Shown here piece after piece: positions 5,779 to 8,521 of a stretch of DNA of 8,521 bases. The translations under genes and the position numbers were made by a program. The stretch's first letter is position 1. Each line of letters opens with the position of its first letter. The stretch lies in assembly GCA_013286075.1 (NCBI GenBank), contig JABDGJ010000039.1:1-8521 (forward strand), read 5' to 3'. Source of the stretch: Chlamydiota bacterium (GTDB lineage: Bacteria; Chlamydiota; Chlamydiia; Chlamydiales; Parachlamydiaceae). Under the pieces are notes generated by a model, which saw nothing but the letters and a program-made list of their open reading frames with translations, searched no databases and was not told where the DNA came from.

Positions 5779-6492
5779 ATGAATATTCCTATTCGAGAGA
5801 CTCTTGCAGCTCCTTTCCAAGCATCAAAATGGATGAAACACCCTGTTCTTCTCGATGTAACAGAGATGAAAGATCTTCTAAGCGCGTTAGATAACTGCTG
5901 GATTGTGCAAACAAGCGGTGTTATTTCGAAAGAACACGTCATTATTACTAAAAAAAATTTTTTAGAGATGTATGAGAAATATCTCCAAAATCTTAGGAAT
6001 GGAATTTCTTCAATGGATTTTCAAATGCGTTCTTTCTTTTCTTCTGTTTTTACTTCTACGCTGGATGCCTTATACCTATATAGGCTTCCAAAAAATGAAA
6101 AAGAAGAATATCTAGTTAAAGTCTGCCTACCCGTTATTCAATTACAAGCGCACAATTTTCATTATTCTTCAGAAGATGATAGCTTTCGATCGATGGCTTT
6201 TGGCCAAACAACTTTTTCTTGGGGAATTCAATTTTCTTACCCCCATATGTACCAAGATAACAATTTCAAGATGTATGCAGGAAAAGAAATGGAGATATTT
6301 CCCAATACCTCTCTATACAAAAAACTGCAGCAATGGATTCGGTCTCATACAACTGTTACAACAATTGAAGCAAAAGGAAAACGAAAGAATATCCCGATCA
6401 GAGTAGGAAAAAATTGCGGAAATTGGGTTGAGAAGCTTCCACAATTCACCTCTCAAGAATGGCATATCATTTCTAGGAACAACAGGAACTAA
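5779..6492 (+). CDS. Conserved-looking hypothetical protein, unknown function
   Basis: I do not recognise this 237-residue protein. It starts at an ATG 16 nt after lspA with AGG eight nt upstream, and reads with codon use like its neighbours, so it is very likely real. There is no signal peptide and no membrane segment, so it should be cytoplasmic. The first half (about 24-100) looks helical and mixed-charge. The middle (about 118-165) is rich in aromatic residues, with the block FGQTTFSWGIQFSYPHMYQD at about 141-160 standing out as a probable conserved core. The end is basic (EAKGKRKNIPIRVGKNCGNW at about 195-214). Nothing resembles a nucleotide-binding or metal site. Position in the dksA-lspA cluster suggests co-expression but not a role. 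It is probably restricted to Chlamydiae (inference). Its last 20 bp overlap the 3' end of the convergent dus gene. Confidence 0.85.
   Translation: MNIPIRETLAAPFQASKWMKHPVLLDVTEMKDLLSALDNCWIVQTSGVISKEHVIITKKNFLEMYEKYLQNLRNGISSMDFQMRSFFSSVFTSTLDALYLYRLPKNEKEEYLVKVCLPVIQLQAHNFHYSSEDDSFRSMAFGQTTFSWGIQFSYPHMYQDNNFKMYAGKEMEIFPNTSLYKKLQQWIRSHTTVTTIEAKGKRKNIPIRVGKNCGNWVEKLPQFTSQEWHIISRNNRN
6408..6446 (-). terminator. Intrinsic terminator of the yggT-dus operon, inside the convergent gene
   Basis: On the minus strand AATTGTGGAA (6446-6437) pairs with TTCCGCAATT (6421-6412) over ten bp including one U-G pair, with a 15-nt loop. It runs straight into a six-T tract (6413-6408). It begins 27 nt after the dus stop codon, the expected place for a Rho-independent terminator. 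The whole structure lies inside the C-terminal coding part of the opposite-strand unknown gene. Confidence 0.6.
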
Positions 6493-7519
6493 TTGTGGAT
6501 TCACAAATTTCTACTTTTTCCTCTTCTTCCTCTACTCTATTCCCTAAAGGAAAATGAAGAATCAACTCTTCTGCTTCTTTCGGATCTTTTACGCGGCTAA
6601 TCAGTTCTCTAAATTGTCTTGTTCCGGCAGATTTTTTTAGGTACCAGCACCCTATGCGACGCATGGCAAGACACAGTTGATGCTCATTGTAATAGGACCT
6701 TCCCCATAAAAAATGGTCATATAAAGCTTTTCGATACTCTTCTAAACTTCGCAAAAGAGGAGGTTCTCCCCGCAAATATCTCAAAATATCTTCCACTATC
6801 CAAGGTTGTCCCATAGTGCCACGAGCCACTAGCACAGCATCACATCCTGTTTCTTGCTGCATTTTTTGAGCGGAAGGACCATCTAGCACGTCCCCATTGC
6901 CAATGACGAAAATGGAGGTTGCTGCTTCTTTAGCTGCCTTAATATAGTCCCAATTGGCAGGTCCTTTATATCCTTGTTGCCGAGTCCGCCCATGAATGCA
7001 AATAGCCTTTGCTCCTGCTTGCTCCACTATTTTCACGATCTCTGGAGCATTAATACTTTTCTCATCCCACCCGGCTCGAATTTTAACTGTCACAGGGATT
7101 TTGACCGCTGCCACCATAATAGCAATCATTTCGCCAATTAAATCAGGAGTTCGAAGCATCCCCGAACCGCTTCCATCTTTTGTAACCTTATCAACAGGGC
7201 AACCACAATTGAAATCGAGCACATTAAAGCCAAGATCTTCGACCATTCTTGCTGCTTGTGCCGCTAAGGCAGGCTTACTCCCACATAATTGTGCTCCAAT
7301 GGGACGCATATCTTCGGAATAATCGAGCATATGCAAAGTGGTTTCGTGATTTCTCACGAGAGCATCCATTTTGACCATTTCACAATACTGAAGAGCTGGT
7401 TGATATGTCGCGGACATTTTTCGATAAGGAAAATCAGAACACCCAGCCAATGGTGCGTAAAGAATTCGGTGTTTAAGTGTAAGTTTCCCTAATGAAAAAG
7501 GGTGAAAAAGATGATTCAT
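6473..7519 (-). CDS. dus: tRNA-dihydrouridine synthase (DusB/NifR3-like)
   Basis: An FMN- and NADPH-dependent enzyme that reduces specific uridines in tRNA to dihydrouridine. In the 348-residue protein the TIM-barrel starts with APLAGCSDFPYR at 22-33. It continues with GAQLCGS at 75-81 and FNCGCPVDKVTKDGSGSG at 103-120, where Cys107 is the expected catalytic acid. Then come VTVKIRAGW at 143-151 with FMN-contacting Lys145, CIHGRTRQQGYKGPANW near 174-190 with His176, IGNGDV at 206-211 and ARGTMGQPW at 232-240. The C-terminal helical domain is present, and the protein ends with a glutamate run (EEEEE near 329-333) and a cysteine-containing tail. The ATG overlaps the yggT stop as ATGA, so the two genes are translationally coupled. 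Which uridine it modifies cannot be decided by eye. The 3' end overlaps the convergent unknown gene by 20 bp. Confidence 0.95.
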   Translation of the reverse strand: MNHLFHPFSLGKLTLKHRILYAPLAGCSDFPYRKMSATYQPALQYCEMVKMDALVRNHETTLHMLDYSEDMRPIGAQLCGSKPALAAQAARMVEDLGFNVLDFNCGCPVDKVTKDGSGSGMLRTPDLIGEMIAIMVAAVKIPVTVKIRAGWDEKSINAPEIVKIVEQAGAKAICIHGRTRQQGYKGPANWDYIKAAKEAATSIFVIGNGDVLDGPSAQKMQQETGCDAVLVARGTMGQPWIVEDILRYLRGEPPLLRSLEEYRKALYDHFLWGRSYYNEHQLCLAMRRIGCWYLKKSAGTRQFRELISRVKDPKEAEELILHFPLGNRVEEEEEKVEICESTISSCCS

Positions 7520-7785
7520 GCGAAAAATAAGAGAAAGTGAACAACTACATTTTTAATCACACTTAAACAGATAAAGGCAACAATAGGGCTCAAGTCGAGA
7601 ATCCCCAAAGGGGGGATAAATCGTCGAAAAATGTTTAAATAAGGATCGGTATAATAATAAATAAATTGGACTAAACGATATTTGTGCAATTCAGGAACCC
7701 ACGAGATCAGAATTCGAATAAATAACAATAAAGTATAAACTTGAAATAAAACATCAACGATACGTACAGTTAAAAGAGTATGCAT
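7516..7785 (-). CDS. yggT: YggT-family small membrane protein
   Basis: An 89-residue inner-membrane protein with two hydrophobic segments (about 10-30 and 64-87). Between them is the family block: FIRILISWVPE at 22-32, YTDPYLNIFRRFIPPLG at 45-61 and LDLSP at 63-67. YggT/YlmG-type proteins are widespread and have been linked to envelope or division functions and osmotic stress in different bacteria, without a settled biochemical activity. The start ATG at 7785 has no clear Shine-Dalgarno. The stop TGA overlaps the dus ATG by four bases, so it is the first gene of a two-gene operon. Confidence 0.9.
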   Translation of the reverse strand: MHTLLTVRIVDVLFQVYTLLLFIRILISWVPELHKYRLVQFIYYYTDPYLNIFRRFIPPLGILDLSPIVAFICLSVIKNVVVHFLLFFA

Positions 7786-7793
7786 ATTATAAC

Positions 7794-7822
7794 TTGATTT
7801 ATTGAAGGGATTCTACTAGAAT
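7794..7822 (+). promoter_or_regulatory. Candidate promoter for the PilM/GspL-like gene
   Basis: TTGATT (7794-7799, four of six) and TAGAAT (7817-7822, five of six) are exactly 17 bp apart. Predicted initiation is near 7829, giving a short leader of under 20 nt to the ATG at 7847. The -10 lies entirely within the dyad at 7807-7825. Confidence 0.45.
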
Positions 7823-7832
7823 CCCGTTTTTT
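7807..7832 (+). terminator. Perfect 19-bp dyad plus T-tract: intrinsic terminator shape or operator
   Basis: GGGATTCTACTAGAATCCC (7807-7825) is a perfect inverted repeat around a single base, followed by G and six T (7827-7832). On the plus strand this is a textbook Rho-independent terminator shape. No plus-strand gene ends just before it, however: yggT and dus upstream run the other way, and the next plus-strand gene starts 14 nt later. It may stop antisense read-through, or act as an operator over the -10 box. On the minus strand no T-tract follows. Confidence 0.5.
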
Positions 7833-7846
7833 AAGCATTCTAAAAA

Positions 7847-8521
7847 ATGATTAATGACTTTTTTTCTTTTACTTCTATTGGTCTTGAACAAGTCTCTGAA
7901 GGAATCGCAATGGCTATTCTTCTCCGTGGCCAAAAAAAAGAAAAATTGGAACTTTGCACATTTTCTGATGATTTTTCTCGTGTAAAGCAGCTTTACAATT
8001 CTCACGCATTGATTACTTCTAGTCTGAAGGGGTCAGAAGTCTTAGTCCGTCCACTCTCTCTTCCCTTAACGAAAGAAAAAGATATAGAACTAGCACTTCC
8101 TTTTCAGGTCGAACCGTTGCTTCCCTATCCATTGGAAGAAGCGATCCTAACCTATGAAATTCTTTCCAAAAATGAAGAAGGGGTCTCTCTTTCTGCATTG
8201 GCTACACGAACAGAAATACTCACCTCTCACATTGAAAGTTATCGCCAAATAGAAATAGAGCCTGAAAAAATCAATTGTGTTCCTATCGCTCTAGGGACCT
8301 TTGTTTCCCGTTTTTTCCCGGATAAAAAATCATATCTTTGTTTTCACACCCAAGGGACAGAAATTTGTTCGGTATTATTGAGAGATGGAAAAGTAGTCGC
8401 CTCTTTTTCTCAAAAAGAAGATCTGTCTCCTTTTTTAGAAATCAAAAAAAAAGAAGCTCTTCCTCAGACGCAAGAAGAGTGGAAATTCCTCCTTGACAAC
8501 CGCTCAGATTGGAAACAAATC
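7847..8521 (+). CDS. PilM/GspL-like actin-fold assembly protein, 3' end outside the window
   Basis: The frame is open for 225 codons from ATG 7847 to the window edge. A TAA at 7841-7843 in the same frame makes this ATG the first possible start. There is no Shine-Dalgarno, and a short A-rich stretch precedes it. The N-terminus has IGLEQVSEGIAMAIL, like the first phosphate-loop strand of PilM-type proteins. At about 57-105 it has a segment with GSEVLVRPLSLPLTKEKDIE, then FQVEPLLPYPLEEAILTYEI, the characteristic RxLxLP...E..LPxxxEE pattern of PilM and of the cytoplasmic domain of GspL. Such proteins sit at the cytoplasmic face of type IV pilus or type II secretion inner-membrane platforms and bind the PilN/GspM partner. 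Chlamydiae have type II secretion genes but no classical pili (family knowledge), so a GspL-like role is the better guess. No membrane segment is seen in the visible part; one would be expected later in GspL. Confidence 0.72.
   Translation, partial: MINDFFSFTSIGLEQVSEGIAMAILLRGQKKEKLELCTFSDDFSRVKQLYNSHALITSSLKGSEVLVRPLSLPLTKEKDIELALPFQVEPLLPYPLEEAILTYEILSKNEEGVSLSALATRTEILTSHIESYRQIEIEPEKINCVPIALGTFVSRFFPDKKSYLCFHTQGTEICSVLLRDGKVVASFSQKEDLSPFLEIKKKEALPQTQEEWKFLLDNRSDWKQI

Noticed and set aside
6491..6509. Small hairpin after the unknown gene as its terminator
   Set aside because: The stem is about seven bp with a bulge and is followed only by a mixed T/C run; it also lies in dus coding sequence and is too weak to call.
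7786..7791. Perfect TATAAT on the minus strand just before yggT
   Set aside because: It abuts the yggT ATG, so transcription would begin inside the gene, and no -35 is found at suitable spacing.

Overview
The window looks like chromosomal backbone DNA from a member of the Chlamydiae, more likely an environmental (amoeba-associated) lineage than Chlamydia itself. This is inferred from gene order and remembered family knowledge, not from a search. Two pairings point that way: mnmG followed directly by a short lipoate ligase gene (as in CT498-CT499 of C. trachomatis), and dksA followed directly by lspA (as in CT407-CT408). The DNA is AT-rich, many starts lack a clear Shine-Dalgarno, and codon use is uniform, so nothing suggests a recent island.

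Layout. Bases 1-129 are a leader with a candidate promoter. Bases 130-219 hold a 29-residue, extremely basic protein of the bS22/mS38 (AURKAIP1/COX24) ribosomal type. It is followed 29 nt later by mnmG (249-2081, tRNA wobble-uridine modification) and then lplA (2081-2788, lipoate attachment), whose GTG start shares one base with the mnmG stop. The gap 2789-3079 separates the convergent lplA and glycosyltransferase genes. It opens with a perfect 15-bp inverted repeat right behind the lplA stop codon. Bases 3080-4567 (minus) encode an ArnT/PMT-like membrane glycosyltransferase. Its divergent upstream region (to 4858) carries several small hairpins and candidate promoters.

Bases 4859-6492 form a compact plus-strand cluster: a DksA-type regulator that has lost three of four zinc-finger cysteines, signal peptidase II (lspA), and a 237-residue protein I do not recognise. 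Its 3' end overlaps by 20 bp, tail to tail, with the minus-strand pair yggT-dus (7785-6473), whose two genes share an ATGA stop/start. The probable dus terminator lies inside the end of the convergent unknown gene. Bases 7847-8521 are the 5' part of a PilM/GspL-like gene cut off by the window edge. It has a 19-bp perfect dyad sitting over its candidate -10 box.

Functionally the window is mostly housekeeping: translation and tRNA modification (bS22-like, MnmG, Dus), cofactor attachment (LplA), transcription control (DksA-like), and envelope or secretion work (glycosyltransferase, LspA, YggT, PilM/GspL-like). I see no tRNA, rRNA, CRISPR array, transposase or phage gene, and no convincing new multi-gene system. 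The items most worth following up are the tiny ribosomal-protein gene, the zinc-less DksA, the unknown 237-residue protein, the 70-bp inverted-repeat element and the dyad-covered promoter.
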